In this document: positions 33,990 to 44,916 of the stretch, one piece after another | Layout of the letters: each line of letters opens with the position of its first letter | Numbering within the stretch: position 1 is the stretch's first letter | NCBI GenBank assembly: GCA_003550325.1 | Contig: QKWP01000237.1 | Span: 213,033 to 277,032, forward strand | Origin: Gigaspora rosea | Taxonomy: Eukaryota; Glomeromycota; Glomeromycetes; Diversisporales; Gigasporaceae | Length of the DNA stretch: 64,000 bases | Direction of reading: 5' to 3' | The notes under the pieces: model-generated | Told to the model about the DNA's origin: nothing | The model's input: the letters and a program-made list of their open reading frames with translations, nothing else | Databases searched by the model: none | Program-made: the position numbers and the translations under genes

Positions 33990-36231
33990 TTAAAGTAAAA
34001 TCGGGTTTAAATTTTAGCCAACTTTTATTAAAAAATGATTCATAATACCACATGAAATGTGAGAGGGATGGTTCCGTTCAACTTTCTTGATGCACTACAA
34101 AAAATCCTTTTTGGTTGGAATAATGATTTTCATTTATTCACAATTACGATATACCAGTACGATCACATGAAATGTGTGAGGGATGGTTTAATTAATGTTT
34201 TTGGGTGTGGCCTATGCTGATTTTCGCAGAATCCTTTTTTAGTAGAAGTAATAGTTTTCATTTATTCATTTTGGGAAGGAGTCAAACATTATAAGTCGAT
34301 TATGCAACATTATGCAAACTTGACGTTATTGATTATAAAATTTGAATCTAAATTTATAGTTCGTCCGTTTAAATGTTTTAATTGATTACCTGCGCATTAC
34401 GACATTTTAGATCATTCAAAAAATTTATAATAGTAGTTACTACACGATATTCTAGAAATCTATAACATTTTTGATCATCTACATGATTGGGGATATATGG
34501 CCAGTTTGTTAATACTGTTACGGCAGAAATGTAGGTTTATTAATTTATATACGAAAAATATAAGATTTATATTATAAGACAATTCGCCAGAGGCATGACG
34601 TTGGTGATTTGGTAATAATTTATTAAAAGAATTTTAAAGGTAATTTAGTTATAAGAATATTAGAATCTCGTAGGATGAGACTTATAAGAGAGGAATTACG
34701 GTGCTTTTATAGATTTTACTAACTTAACGAATTTAAGGGTTTAGGAATAAATCAGCATGATAGAAGTTTGTTTTAATTGGTTGTTGATCCAGATCATCAC
34801 ATTAAATTTGATTGGCGTGTAGATCATGCCTAATAATATTTGTCATATGAAGTTGTACGAAAATTCTTTTTTAGGTAGTATTGTAACCCTCTAGTTGTCC
34901 GTATGACTAGTGAATATTTTTTTACAATTACGTTCTTCAAGTTCTGAAGTGTCGTTTAAAACTTTCGGATCGCTATGGATCAAATAGGAAAAGGTAGTTT
35001 GCTTATGTGTAAAAACGGAGAAAAATATGAATTTTTTACTAGTTATTTTAGTCAATTTAAACTAACTCTTATGGTTTAACTACAAAATTTTTTTTTACTA
35101 GCGCGTTATTCATACTCTAAGATAGTTATTTAGAATGTATTCAAAACTGAGACTTTATTTAGAAGACAAACATACTGTCGTCTATTGGACTATGCAAAGT
35201 TATAATGTAAAGTAAAATAATTGGACGTTTTTTGCTTAAGACGTTAGATTCAAATAAGCTTCTTACTATGTAACTGTTTAGTTTGAATAAGTAGGGGCCT
35301 TTAGTGGTGAAAGATTTAGGCTTAATATTAGATTTGTTAGCCTTTGGGTTGGTTAACTAGAAATTTAAATTTTTGGTTTATATATTGCTGTATTGTGTAA
35401 ATTTTAATAATTTCGAATTTATTAATAACAAACATCACATTTATTTACTTTATACATATCAATCTTTTCTAAATATATATGACAAAATATTATATATAGA
35501 TTTGTTAGTTTGAAAGTTTTTTGATATGAAGTTTTCTCTCGTTTTCTAGTAATATTAGAGCGATGAATTTTTAAAAATATGTAATTTGATTGGTTAATTA
35601 TCACGGGTGATCACGGGTAGATCATACAAATATCGTCCAATTAAAACGAATTTCCATCATGCTGAATAAATCAGTTCTTTCATCAAGAAAGAATCAAGGA
35701 AGAATCACTATAACTAAGGGGCTTACAATAATGATTATTACATGATTATAATAACGATGGCTATGTTTAACAATATTTTATATTGTTAATTATTTTTAAT
35801 TAATTCTTAATTCTTGATTTCTTCTTCGATCATGGGTTTACTACGCCAATTTCGTCGATCTACCTTTTAGCCCATGACAATACTTAATTGTTGCGCAAAA
35901 ATTCCTTTTTAAGTAATAACGGTTCTATATAGTGAAATGATGTTGGAGAAAGTGAGGGATATGGACCTTGTATTTATAAAAAGCCTCATTGTAAATGTAG
36001 TTGTCCGAGAAGCGATTGTAATTGCGAAGTTGGTGAAAGATATGTAAAAGTGTATATGCCTTGTCCTGCGGATGGTTGCGAAAATACAGCTTGTTCTAAT
36101 TGAGTTCATTCAACTAACCATTGCGAATATTCTATGATTACATTTATTGTAATGGTTTGTTATAGATTATTACTACAATTTTGATAATGTATTGTATCTA
36201 AATCGGGTATAGAGTGGGAATCGTTGTATGA
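33990..36231. other. Intergenic, part of the 5' segmental-duplication copy
   Basis: About 34040-34260 holds two imperfect copies of a unit with GAGGGATGGTTCCGTTCAAC, also seen at about 30620. About 35100-35640 is a diverged direct copy of about 60040-60570 (landmarks: GTAATTTGATTGGTTAAT, ATGCAAAGTTATANTGTAAA). Apart from the cysteine-rich frame at 35936-36103 no coding signal is seen. Confidence 0.45.
35936..36103 (+). other. Cysteine-rich open frame, possible terminal exon (metallothionein-like or small secreted protein)
   Basis: This frame is open for 55 codons to TGA and encodes a peptide with nine cysteines, including CKCSCPRSDCNCE and later PCPADGCENTACSN. Clustered CxC motifs are typical of metallothioneins, but also of some small secreted proteins. 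The frame has no early ATG, so it would need an upstream exon. Possible acceptors exist near 35932 and 35948, but only the latter avoids a stop, and no first exon was found. The density of cysteine codons in AT-rich DNA is the main evidence. Confidence 0.3.
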
Positions 36232-36239
36232 GTCAAGAT

Positions 36240-37833
36240 TAGAGATGGGCAAAATGGCATTTTTCTGTACTATGCATGCGCATGGTATGCTGCATGCATG
36301 CTATACACAACACAGTTTAAAATATATACAATATTTAGTAGTTATTGACTTTGATTCACTGGTCCGTTTTTGATAATTTTACTGTCAAAATGAACGTCTC
36401 AATAAGGCGATTCTAGTAAGTCTAAAATTATTAAAACCCATCATGGTTCTCGAGATCATTACGATTCTTTATTTTCATAATATTATAAAATGATGCCTGG
36501 ACATGCTAATGTACTACAATGAAATTTGATCGATTATGCTTAAATGATTTTATAACAGTTTCAAGATGATATATTATAAACTACAAATAAATTTACCAGC
36601 GATTGTGTGGTTGTTTTTATTTTGTTTAATGTATATCGATACATCAAATCAAGAATATTGAACGTACGTACGTACATAATTAATATGCTCTATTCCATTT
36701 TTGAAAGAATTAACATCTTTACTATACGTACTATAACCGTTCGTATAAAGAATTAGCATCTATACAAATGGGTTAAGAATGTATAATCTATCATCACGAT
36801 TTTGATTACCTTAATAAACTAATAAGATCAGTATAATAAAATTAAATTTGATCAGATCTTAACGGTATGACGCAAAAAATACCCCTATTTTAATTCTGGT
36901 CATCCGTACCATTCTGTTGTATAGAATAGAGAATTGTAGCAGATCAATATGGTACCGGTATGGCCCAGATTTTAAGATAAGATTGTATAGATAACCAAGT
37001 GGGGTGTAAAATACCTTATTTCGTACCATATAATTCTGCTACAGTGTTATCGTTGCATATAATATTAAAACAGATCAGTATGGATGATCAGTATGTTATA
37101 GGGGTGTAAAATACCTATTTTAAAATCCTACTATACTGTTTTGGTTTTATATTATTAAGGTTTGGTTTTTTAGAATTGGTATTTTACACTAATACCGGAC
37201 CGATCAGCTCACCCATACCATACTGATATTCTGTAATTCAGAAAAAACCTACTTAATCAAACGTTAGAAAGATTTTATAATATTTGGATTTTAATTAATT
37301 TTGTATGGGCATATTAGTATAAAATTGCTTAGACCATGCGCATGGTGCCCATATTAGGTATACCATACTGATCTATTGTATAGTATGGGGAATTACAGCA
37401 GATCAATATGGTACCGGTAATGGCACAAATTTTAGGATAAGATTATATAGATAACCAAGTGGAGTGTAAAATACCCTTATTCCGTACCATATAATTCTGT
37501 TACAGTGTTATTGTTACATATAATATTAAAATAGATCAGTCAGTATGTTATAAGGGTGTAAAATACCTATTTAAAATCCTATCATACTGTTTTGGTTTTA
37601 TATTATTAAGGTTTTGTTTTTAGAATTGGTATTTTTACACTAATACTAGACCGTTCAGCTCGCCTATACCATACTGATATTCTGTAATTCCGAAAAATCT
37701 ACTTAATCAAACGTTAGAAAGATTTTATAATATTTGGATTTTAACTAATTTTGTATGGGCATATTAGTATAAAATTGCTTAGACCATGCGCATGCACGCA
37801 TGCATGCATTCATGCGCATGGTGCCCATCTCTA
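36240..37833. mobile_element. hAT-like element, duplication GTCAAGAT, ATGCGCATG-rich ends
   Basis: GTCAAGAT lies at 36232-36239 and 37834-37841. The terminal repeats are TAGAGATGGGCA and TGCCCATCTCTA. Both subterminal regions contain GCATGC/ATGCGCATG motifs. The core is a direct duplication with a period of about 459 bp (for example AGATCAATATGGTACCGGT at 36941 and 37400), so the element is two tandem modules with a partial internal end GGTGCCCATATT at about 37350. No transposase. Confidence 0.85.
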
Positions 37834-37987
37834 GTCAAGATAGTTAATATTGATCATACAATTATCAATCTGTAATTATCACCTTTAAAGTATCGTAATA
37901 AATTCGTAAGTGAATTAATAATCAATATATGAAAATTTGAGACGTTACACCATTGTGACATCTTAACTATGATACGTACATTTAGTA

Positions 37988-38023
37988 CGTTCCTGGTTTT
38001 AGCGCGACTGCGTCGCGCAGCTA
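37988..38023 (-). repeat. GC-rich 36-bp motif shared with 25670-25704
   Basis: On the minus strand TAGCTGCGCGACGCAGTCGC, followed by GCTAAAACCAGGAACG, matches 25670-25704 on the plus strand with about two differences. Shorter echoes (TCGCGCAGCTATAC) occur at 38815, with TCGCGAAGCTATAC at 61313. Partly palindromic (CTGCGCGACGCAG). Its role is unknown. Confidence 0.6.
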
Positions 38024-38405
38024 CCCTAAGACTTATGGGCACTGAGCTAGGGTTATTTTAATAATGCCGGTCATTGTGCCCGTAGCAACCTCCGAAATTG
38101 ATAGAGCGTAAAATTGCACGAGGAAACTTTTTTGTTAGAGCCAGAAAGATGATTTGCTAGTCTAAAATTTGCGATAAATACGATGTTTGAAAAGCGAACA
38201 TTTTTTTGAATTTCTTTACGTTATATCTGATTCTGATTAAAATGTCTCGGATGATCACGTGAACGGAAAATGGATCCTACACCCTGGCAATTTCCTTTTT
38301 GATTACCCGAACAGTATGGTTTCCTTGATGTCGCTTAGAATTGTGATTTTCAATTTTAATATGATGATTTCATTGTCACTTGTCATTTAAAGCAAGGGAT
38401 TTTTA

Positions 38406-38638
38406 CAGGGCTGTCCCAAAATTTCCGGGTCGGATGCGTCAGACCTAGGTCGGCGTTTATTTAGTTCTAGTTGTTAGCAGGTTCTATAGCAAAATTATCA
38501 GCCGGGCATTTTTTACTTATTAATGAATGACATGAATTATTAGTAAAATTTTTTATGATCTTGATCAATTCCGATCCAGCCGACCATGATTCCGATGCAC
38601 TCTAACGTATCCCGACCCGAAATTTTGGGGACCCCCTG
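38406..38638. mobile_element. Tc1/mariner-like MITE with CAGGG..GTCCC ends
   Basis: CAGGGCTGTCCCAAAATTTC at the left is mirrored by GAAATTTTGGGGACCCCCTG at the right, with TA on each side (38404-38405, 38639-38640). 233 bp, noncoding. The flanks also show a short repeat TTTAAAGCAAGGGA/TTTAAAGCAAGGAC on either side. A second copy is at 8442-8657. Confidence 0.75.
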
Positions 38639-38663
38639 TATGAGTTTAAAGCAAGGACTTTTA

Positions 38664-39708
38664 CGACATTCTTTATCATCCGAATGTGATACATTATTTT
38701 TGAAATTTGAGAAATTCATATGATTGTTTAATCTGTAATTCCGGACTAATGTCATAACGTGCCATTATTTTTTACATTTCACACGTGATTTACTGGTTTT
38801 CGCGGCATCACATGTCGCGCAGCTATACTTATTCATATTTCCTTGAACATGGGGAATAGTAAGAGCGTGACTTAGAGCAGCAATTCACCTTTTGATATTC
38901 CGTGCTTGGTTGCTTTATGTGGTACGCCAATTAATTTATAAAATTTTATTAAGTTATTTAAAATTCATAAAACATTTTTCAGGGTATTCATAACATCATT
39001 CTAAATTGCACGTTTTAAATCAATGAACTGGGTTATAGTAAACGGGCCGTGCCAAATCGATTCACCTTCTTAAAATTTATAATTCAGGACAAAACGGGTC
39101 AGATATACTTTATTTGTCGGGTTTTTTCTATCTTTTTGACGTTTATTGACCGTATCCAGCTTAAGCTGACTCAAATTTATTTCTTATTTTTTGATACTAC
39201 ATGTATTACGTCAATCAGACCTAGATACCCAGTAGATACCCGCAACAAGCAACCAGAAGAAATTAGCCGATCATAATTCTAGCTGCTATGATTATTCATA
39301 CCATTTTTCGGTTTACCCGATTTCAAATTATATGGGTGACCGGGAACAAATTTGCATCCAGTTTAGAATTCAGACGATGATAAATTGGTTGAAAGAGTGA
39401 GCTGTGAAGCATTCATTTATTATTAAAAATCAGCAGTAAATAGAAAGCTGGTAGAATATTTGCATTTAATAACTGTTATTTAGTGGTGTTGGAATTTAAG
39501 GGTGAACATAAACTCATTCATTATCAACAATCTACAAAGTTAGGTAGCATTAATGAGACATATAAACATTTGATATTAAGTCAGAATGGAATTTGTGCTG
39601 AAAAGGAAGAGCATTCCAAATTTAGATGCTGTCAAAATGGAATTGTGTTGAAAAGGATGAACTTCCGGGTTGTTGTTGTTTTGGGATGGAATTGGTGTTT
39701 AAATGGAT
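38664..39708. repeat. Segmental-duplication copy A (partner at 61158-64000)
   Basis: It is highly similar in direct orientation to 61158-61479 joined to 63300-64000. Landmarks are GTCATAACGTG, TTTCGCGGCATCACATGTCG, AGTAAACGGGCCGTGCCAAA, and the end GGGATGGAATTGGTGTT. This copy has an uninterrupted TTCATAAC at 38987-38994, exactly where copy B carries a 1.8-kb transposon. The ORFs at 39049-39847 are not conserved as reading frames and I do not call them genes. Confidence 0.85.
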
Positions 39709-40162
39709 GAACGTTATGGTTTCATCTCTCGCTTTTATCTTTAAAAATATTTATTGCTCAACCCACAAAGAAATTTTTAGCAAAGATGGGACATTCTATA
39801 ATATTACAATCAAAAAATTTTTACAAATAATTCAAGAAATTTACTAGTTTTGCGACATATATGAATTTTCTATTGATGACCAGAATAGTATTCAATAAAA
39901 TATCTTGTTCACTTTAATATTTTAATATACAGTGATATATAAAAAAAGTTATGCATACAATCTCAACAATTAAATTTACGAATTATAATTTACTACGGTG
40001 CCCACATTATTAGCCCATATTTTCCATTAAAATTACTATTATTTCGACCTTGTAAACTTGAAATAAGAATTGATTAAGACTAATTTCTCGAATTCTTTAT
40101 AATTGAACTAAATTCTTCAAAACCAATAATTAAATTTTTGCTTTCACCTTTCGAGTTATTAG
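39709..40162. other. Intergenic, 3' flank of the kinase gene
   Basis: AT-rich, nothing recognised. Confidence 0.35.
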
Positions 40163-41633
40163 TTATTGATTGAGATAAAATTTTACTATAACTAAAAGGC
40201 TGGTCATTATAAGAGTAATCTGTATCATTAATTTCCTCACTTTTTTGTCATTTTCAGTAAGCTCAAGTAGAATATTTTCATCATTTTGCCATTTTACGAA
40301 TGTTTCACAGATTTCAATTGCTGATGGACGTTTTTTTGGATCATTCTCCCAGCAAATTTTCATAACATCAATATAGCATGACTTAAGATCGAATATAGGT
40401 GGCCTTAATCCATTAAAAAGAATTTGAAGCTGCAAATTATCTATTTCATCATAAATTATTGTTATTGGTATTCCAAATAAAATCTCCCACATAATTATAC
40501 CAAGGGAGTACATATCAGATGCTGTAGTATATGTCTGATTATTCAAAACTTCTGGAGGTATATAGGGCAATATCCCACAAACCACATTGAGCCCTATGTT
40601 TGAACTTTTACTTGTAGAGACTAAAAGTCCAAAATCTGCAATACGCGCTCCATTTATAGATTCTTGTAAAATGTTGCCACTGTGCAAATCTCTGTGAATA
40701 CAATTTTGTGAATGAAGTGCTTGAAGATCTGAAGCAATGCAATGCAAAGGTGACAATTTATTCTTCCATTCCATTAGTGATACAGAATAAAGATTTTGTC
40801 GCAAAGAGCCCATTGGTGTATATTCCAGAACAATAATATAGTCTTCAGAAACATTATGTTTAGAGATGCCATAAGACTTTAAAAATGATGGATTATTATC
40901 GCAAATTTCACAATGCACCTTCAACTGTAAATGTAATAAGTAAGAACGCAAAAAAAAAAAGAACAATACAACAATTTCGCCAAAATGTATCAAAAATTCA
41001 CCTCTTTTATAAATTCAGCTGGACAATTCTTTGATCCATGTATTAATTTAAGTGCAACGTCCCTACAAATATAACCATTTTCTATTTGAAAATAATACTC
41101 GGAACGATATACTGTTGCAAATCCACCATTTCCTAGTTTTTTAATATCTTTAAATTCGTCGTAAGAAATCCATAGTAATGGATATTTGATTTCAAGTAAT
41201 GCTTCTTTCAAATTATTGTCGATATCGGAACTTTCATGTATCCCTTTGTTTAAGTCAAAAAAATCTGATAATTTGTTAAATGAAGAACGAATTAAAAAGA
41301 AAAAAAAGGATTTTATACGTAAATTATTGCACATGCTCCCATTTGTTAACTATGTGGATTTAAATTGTTTTTAAAAATAACCTTTTCTCTAAATATTCGT
41401 AAAACCCACGTCAGGCGTAATAAGCAAAAAAATTCCTTACAAAATTTTACTATAGACCTATTTTAATAATAAACATAACTTTAACCCTAAACTCAATTTA
41501 ATATACATTTCTTATCACTATGATAAGGGTACAATATATAACATCGTGCAATAAATTAAAAATTTCAAAATTAAAAAATATAAAAAAACAACAAAAATAC
41601 CTGATAATCTTTGTCGTTCACTATTGATTTCAT
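40163..41633 (-). CDS. TKL-type protein kinase, spliced, with hydrophobic C-terminal tail
   Basis: A clear intron at 41001-40925 (GTGAAT..TTTACAG, 77 nt) joins exon 41349-41002 to exon 40924-40163 in phase 0, giving a continuous kinase domain. It has the glycine loop KLGNGGFATVYR, VALKLIHG (ATP lysine), IHRDLHSGNIL (catalytic loop), ADFGLL and IPPEVL, with PPE in place of APE. All key residues are present, so it is probably active. It resembles the expanded TKL kinases of Rhizophagus (motif WISYDEF before the glycine loop). I infer a short first exon 41633-41601 (MKSIVNDKDYQ) spliced with GTATTT..CATAG in phase 0; alternatively translation starts at 41334. The last 20 residues (IQITLIMTSLLVIVKFYLNQ) are hydrophobic and could anchor it in a membrane. 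It lies 62 bp downstream of the Sel1 exon on the same strand. Confidence 0.8.
40925..41001 (-). other. Intron in the kinase gene
   Basis: The donor is GTGAAT directly after the codons for EFIKE. The acceptor TTACATTTACAG lies directly before LKVHCEIC. Removing 77 nt restores the kinase reading frame between VALK and the middle of the N-lobe. Length and AT content are typical of fungal introns. Confidence 0.85.
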
Positions 41634-41695
41634 ATGCTCATTAGTAAATTATGAAATTAAACTTGATAATGTAAAATAATAACTTTATGGTTTAT

Positions 41696-42532
41696 TTACA
41701 TTCTATTCCAAAAATTTGCCTTTTGCAAATCTCTTGCTGTTCCAGCTTCATGCCTATAACAATAACTGACGTGATTCATTGCAAAATAATCTCCCACTTC
41801 AGCTGCATTTTGATAACAAATGAATGCCTTATGCTCATCCTTTTCAACCCCAATTCCATATTCATAACAGTGGCCAATATTATGTATTCCACATGAGTTT
41901 CCCATCACAGCAGCTTTTTGAAAATAAATAAATGCCGTATGTTTATCCTCTTTAACTCCAATACCATTTTGGTAACATTGTCCAACCATGGTTATTCCAT
42001 CAGCATAACCCATATCAGCCGATTTTTTATAATAAATGAATGCTTTATGTTCATCCTTTTCAACTCCAATTCCAAGTTTATAACAAAGACCAATAAAATA
42101 TGTTCCTAGAGCACTACCCATCTCTGCTGCTTTTTGATAATGAATGAATGCCTTATTCTCATCTTTTTTAACTCCAATTCCACAACGATAAAGGGTACCA
42201 AGCTTCAATATTCCATTAACATTACCCATATTGGCAGATTTTTGATAATAATTGAATGCCTTATGTACATCCCTTTCAACTCCAATTCCGTTTTGATAAC
42301 TATATCCAATTTTATTCATTATATTAGCTTGATTTTGATAATATTTACAATTTGATGTTAATTTGCTTATTTGCAGAGTATCAACTAACTGATGAGTACA
42401 TTTAGAAGACTTTTTATAAATTAAATTCACAATTCTAGAAAATTGAGAAAATTTAACCTTTTTTAAGATAGGTGCAAATGGAAAAAGGTCGGAGGCATAT
42501 TTCAATATACAACAATGGATCGTATGGGATGA
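41696..42532 (-). CDS. Sel1-like repeat protein exon, true start not visible
   Basis: Five full and one partial Sel1 repeats of about 36 residues, consensus GIGVEKDEHKAFIYYQKAA then xMG. These are TPR-like helical hairpins that act as scaffolds. An N-terminal helical stretch (about 60 residues, SDLFPFAPILKKV..., RIVNLIYKKSSK) resembles the leader of many Rhizophagus TKL/Sel1 proteins. The open frame starts after an in-frame stop at 42533-42535 with no ATG before residue M at 42319; the nearest plausible old start, 42505, reads TTG. A good acceptor (TTTTCTTACTAG) ends at 42533. In phase, it would join exon 7 of the upstream Ecm29-like fragment if a GTTAGG donor at 42624 were used. So this is either a 5'-decayed gene, a gene starting at 42319, or the 3' exon of a chimera. 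It ends NFWNRM-TAA. Confidence 0.65.
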   Translation of the reverse strand, partial: SSHTIHCCILKYASDLFPFAPILKKVKFSQFSRIVNLIYKKSSKCTHQLVDTLQISKLTSNCKYYQNQANIMNKIGYSYQNGIGVERDVHKAFNYYQKSANMGNVNGILKLGTLYRCGIGVKKDENKAFIHYQKAAEMGSALGTYFIGLCYKLGIGVEKDEHKAFIYYKKSADMGYADGITMVGQCYQNGIGVKEDKHTAFIYFQKAAVMGNSCGIHNIGHCYEYGIGVEKDEHKAFICYQNAAEVGDYFAMNHVSYCYRHEAGTARDLQKANFWNRM

Positions 42533-42558
42533 CTAGTAAGAAAATAATAAAACTAGAT

Positions 42559-44916
42559 TTAACAAAACAAATATTCTTTTATTGCAAAACCAAATAATTG
42601 AAAAATTTTAATAAATATCCTAACTTTATCAGTTTTATCTTCTAAAATATTTATTATTGATTGTATGCTTTCCTCATTTGTCCATTGACCAAGTTGGTCA
42701 AGTCGATTAAGTTGATTAAACTCTTGAAATTTAATTATAATAACTTTTAAATTTTCATTTGAAAAAATTTTTTATTAATAAGTGTACGATGGCATAGAAA
42801 TATACAGGCAAATTAATTAATTAGTTTACAAGTATACCTTTTTCAGAATTTTGAGTAGGTAAGTCTAATGGACCATACAAAAGCTTGAACATGAGTGTTT
42901 GACATTTTTCTTGTTCTCCCATTAAATTATCAAAATTTTCAATTCTAGTTTCTTTGATTATTTTTAACAAGCTGAATAAAAGTACTTCTCCAATTAACTC
43001 TAATATTGAAGAGTCAGCCTAAACATTTAAGTTTGGAATATTTATTTATTTAAGGAATTTAACATTACACGATGAATGACTAATAAGTTAACTAACCATT
43101 CTAGTAATTCAATAAATAAATTCTGCTCCTTGTTTCTGCAAATTTATATTTGTTTCAGGATCTAACGAATAAATATAAATGTGAATAAAAAATATATCAT
43201 TTCAATAAATTATTCTAGTGAAATTTAACATACTATATAAACAATCGAATGAAACATGTAACATGGATGGAAAGGTATTTGCAGCGAGCTTGGACTTTCG
43301 GAGATAATACATAATTTTGGATTTAAGTGATTGTGAATGACATAATGATTCTTTTTGGCCTATTTAAGATTAATTTATAAAATAAAGCTATTGAATTATT
43401 ATTAGGTAAATTCGCAATATTGCATTATCGCTCATTATGCTATAAAGTCATTTTGTTGGAGATATCCATAATTTACGTTAAACATGTATAGTTCTGGAGA
43501 TTTTAAAGATAATACAAAAATAATATTATATGCATTATCAGCGAGGCTAATATTTTATACAATACCGTACTGATTTGACATAAATTATGGATGCTACCTT
43601 AGTGGCGTAGGAAGATACGATTACCCTTTGTTGCAGTAATCAAAAAACCAAATGAAGTGAATCAAAAATGTAATTATTGATTCATCAAAAATCTAACTTT
43701 GTATTACCACTACCAAACATTAAATGGATTAGGTAATGCTAAAAAGGGAAACTGGCAAATTTTTTTCACATAAATAAATTTAAGACACAAAGTTATGTTA
43801 ATAAATTTTCGCAGCATAGCTCTTGATATCTGTATCTTATGATTTATTATAAATTTATAACATAAAAATTGCTTTTTTGATTTTTTTGTCAATTTCCCTC
43901 TTTTTGGCTTACTCAACCCAATGTCCTTGTTGCGTTCAGATAATTACATACATGATAATAATCTACTGCATTCATATAGCGAGTATAAACCATCTACCAC
44001 CTATGAAAGCCTTTATCAGTAAATCTCATTTTTGAAAACAGTAAATAAATAAGGAAAATTAATTTATATAAACCTCTTTTGTTTCCAATTTTTCCAAATT
44101 TGCAAAGTTGTGGCTTAATTTTTGTGAAAGCTAAAAAAAGAAATGCATGCAATATATAATATTACCGTATAAAATTATGTAACCACTATATTAAATTACC
44201 TCAAGAACTAGTTCGGATAATAGCTTCTTCTGTTTACAGGGTTTCAATTCAATATTTTTAATTAATGGTAGTAGGTGCGTAAATTTATCCTACGGAGAAA
44301 GGAGGATATAAACGATAAGTTTTTTCTAATAAATTGATAATAATAGATAAATCGAAATTCAGAGTCCTAAAAATCTATCACGGATCTGGCATGAAGTTAA
44401 TCTTATCCTTTGCATGAACCTGAATTTTTGAATTTCACGTTTGCAGTAGATTAAGATTGTTGAATACCTTTTCGGTTAGGCAGTCGTAAGCCTTTTTAAG
44501 GTACATAATGGGAAAATTCTTAAATAAAGCTGAATTCATAAAATTTCTGAATGAACAAGCTCAACAAGTGAATTCCATGGAAGTTTAACAGTTTTTGTCA
44601 TTCTTTTATTGATATGATTACACATGTTTATGGCCTGATTTATTTTTTTTTAAAAAAAAATAATTTATTAAATAAATTGGGAATACCATATCAACGATTA
44701 TTTTTTTTACCTTTTTCCGTTCAACTTCATGAGGATTTGCAAGCATTTTTAAGATAGTACTTAAATAACTATCTAACTTTTCTTCAAATTGTGTATCATT
44801 TTTAGCAAAGCAAAATTGTAACTCGATCTCTAGCAATTCTGAAATAATATTTAATATTTTATAAAATTGCACAAAAGCAAATTTAAAGAATACCTACGTA
44901 TTTTGTTGTCAGCCAT
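42559..44916 (-). pseudogene. ECM29: Deleted, multi-exon copy of a proteasome adaptor Ecm29-like gene
   Basis: I reconstruct seven exons on the minus strand: 44916-44898, 44838-44711, 44289-44200, 44130-44074, 43135-43097, 43018-42838 and 42743-42559. All have GT..AG introns and matching phases. Exons 1-2 start MADNKI and include ELQFCFAKNDTQFEEKL and KMLANPHEVERKK, which fit the N-terminus of Ecm29, a HEAT-repeat protein that binds the 26S proteasome. Exons 5-6 (NLQKQGAEFIY, ELIGEVLLFSLLKIIKE) and exon 7 (SIINILEDKTDKVRI) resemble internal and C-terminal parts. Only about 230 residues remain of a family that is usually about 1,800. Exon 5 carries an in-frame TGA at 43111-43109. The coding frame also continues upstream of exon 5's acceptor (DPETNINLQ), a sign of lost sequence. 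It is called a pseudogene. The Ecm29 assignment rests on remembered family patterns. Confidence 0.55.

Noticed and set aside
39049..39847. Three short plus-strand ORFs in segmental copy A
   Set aside because: The corresponding frames are broken in copy B (63360-64000) by indels, so they are not conserved as coding.
41334..41696. Direct splicing of the Sel1 exon into the kinase to make one Sel1-kinase protein
   Set aside because: The GTAAAT donor at the Sel1 end leaves a two-base remainder. The plausible acceptors upstream of the kinase exon either restore the wrong frame or lack a pyrimidine-AG context. Separate genes fit the phases better, but the case is not closed.
41687..42355. Plus-strand ORFs opposite the Sel1 repeats
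   Set aside because: Shadows produced by the periodic Sel1 coding sequence on the minus strand.
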